DNA of 6,548 bases from positions 1 through 6,548 of the forward strand of contig JALSPH010000261.1 of assembly GCA_026986055.1 (NCBI GenBank). The letters are read 5' to 3'. The DNA comes from Campylobacterales bacterium (GTDB lineage Bacteria > Campylobacterota > Campylobacteria > Campylobacterales > Hydrogenimonadaceae). Below the pieces are notes generated by a model, which was given only the letters and a program-made list of their open reading frames with translations, was not told the DNA's origin and made no database searches. Both the position numbers and the translations under genes were made by a program. Below are positions 5,758-6,548 of the stretch, one piece after another (the first letter of the stretch is position 1; every line of letters begins with the position of its first letter).

Positions 5758-6548
5758 GGCCTATCATAAAGAAGCAGCGCATAGCCATCTTCACGCCCCA
5801 GGGTTTTCTAGACGGAAACAGTGCAAGCGGCTTGATAACGATGCAGGATATGGAGGTTACGAAATCTTCCAAAGTACAGATGATTCTAGTCTCTTTGAAG
5901 AAGGTGGTCTTTTTTAACAAAAACGGAGTCACGATACTTCTCGATACGATGATTAAGCTTCAAAAAGCGATGAAGGCCACGATAGGTTTCTGCGACGTCA
6001 ACAGGAAGCAGTACGAGGCGTTTTTCAGCTTCTTTGAGGGAGAGATCCCTTTTTGTATATTCAAAACACTCGATGTAGCGATGCTCTTTGCCGGGGGCTT
6101 GAACGCAAAAGAGGGGAGCGAAGAGAACGTTTTGGTATATAACGAAGACTCGACTCAAAGGAGTATGCAGGCTATCGAAATCTACGATCGCGGTTACAAT
6201 CCTGTCGTCGTGCAGACAAGAGAGGATTTCAATGCAAGAGCCGAAGAGAGGGAGAAGTTCGTCGAGATAGTGGATAATACCTATCTGGGCTTTATGGGGA
6301 GCAGAATAGCGGCTAAGACAAGGGGAAACTGCGTTATTTACTACCTCAAAGGTTTTCTTGACGGCTCGGTTACGGAACAGTTCGACGTGATGTATCACCA
6401 AAACTCTCTGAAAGTCGGTTTCCAGCTCTTTATGTTCGATGCTACGAGGGTGAGCTCCTTGAATATACACGCCGCCAACTTCTTCTCGAAACTCTCTACG
6501 GCAGGTGCCGAGTACGGTGCTTTGATAGCTATAGTGGGGCTCGATATG
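5754..6548 (+). CDS. Two-STAS-like protein with receiver-like middle, 3' end beyond window
   Basis: The frame is open for 265 codons to the last base, so the C-terminus is missing. Residues 8-113 look like a STAS domain (anti-sigma-factor-antagonist fold): an initial IAIFTPQGFLDG, the strand VQMILVSLKKVVFF (41-54), then helix and strand through TIGFCDVN, ending in the IPFCIFKTLDVAMLF pattern. The usual D-S-S-G phosphorylation loop reads N-K-N-G (55-58). Residues 124-180 (NVLVYNEDS, then YDRGYNPVVVQ) resemble a degenerate response-regulator receiver. Residues 191-265 begin a second STAS-like half with GFLDG repeated (17-21 and 200-204) and FMFDATRVSSLNIHA (226-240). The ATG overlaps the HDOD stop as ATGA, with GGAG five bases upstream. 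Domain calls come from pattern reading only; the exact family is not recognised. Confidence 0.7.
   Translation, partial: MRPIIKKQRIAIFTPQGFLDGNSASGLITMQDMEVTKSSKVQMILVSLKKVVFFNKNGVTILLDTMIKLQKAMKATIGFCDVNRKQYEAFFSFFEGEIPFCIFKTLDVAMLFAGGLNAKEGSEENVLVYNEDSTQRSMQAIEIYDRGYNPVVVQTREDFNARAEEREKFVEIVDNTYLGFMGSRIAAKTRGNCVIYYLKGFLDGSVTEQFDVMYHQNSLKVGFQLFMFDATRVSSLNIHAANFFSKLSTAGAEYGALIAIVGLDM

Noticed and set aside
5886..6470. 194-codon minus-strand frame at the right end
   Set aside because: The plus strand here is an uninterrupted frame coupled to the HDOD gene with a good ribosome binding site. The antisense frame shows no domain and overlaps it entirely.

Overview
The window looks like chromosomal DNA of a Campylobacterota (epsilonproteobacterial) species. 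The evidence is the gene order (fabG end)-acpP-fabF-accA, AccA and FabF proteins that read like the Campylobacter/Sulfurimonas forms, a 63-residue L28, AT-rich intergenic DNA, and frequent AGA/AGG and ATA codons inside genes of moderate GC. I cannot name the genus from the sequence alone.

Layout, left to right. Bases 1-20 are probably the last codons of fabG. Bases 20-313 hold two copies of a structured, gene-free repeat. Each copy has a terminator-like hairpin with a different apical loop, followed by a 90-bp tail that differs at one base between copies. A short AT-rich leader with a promoter then leads into a fatty acid synthesis operon on the plus strand: acpP (470-700), fabF (769-1992) and accA (1994-2941). 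A strong hairpin lies between acpP and fabF, and fabF and accA are almost contiguous. Their products are the acyl carrier, the elongating ketoacyl synthase and the carboxyltransferase subunit that helps make malonyl-CoA.

The middle block runs convergently on the minus strand: rpmB (4742-4551, ribosomal protein L28), argJ (4447-3260, arginine biosynthesis) and a small coiled-coil DUF465/YdcH-type protein (3213-2986). The small gene appears to have its own TATAAT promoter, so its start lies 36 bases downstream of the longest possible ORF start.

A roughly 220-bp divergent regulatory region (4743-4962) has an inverted repeat, helically phased direct repeats and overlapping promoter-like elements, one of which resembles a flagellar sigma-28 -10. 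It leads into a translationally coupled plus-strand pair. The first gene encodes a degenerate HDOD protein (4963-5757). The second runs off the right edge (5754-6548+) and appears to encode two STAS-like halves flanking a receiver-like middle. This pair is the best candidate for a poorly described signalling module in the window.
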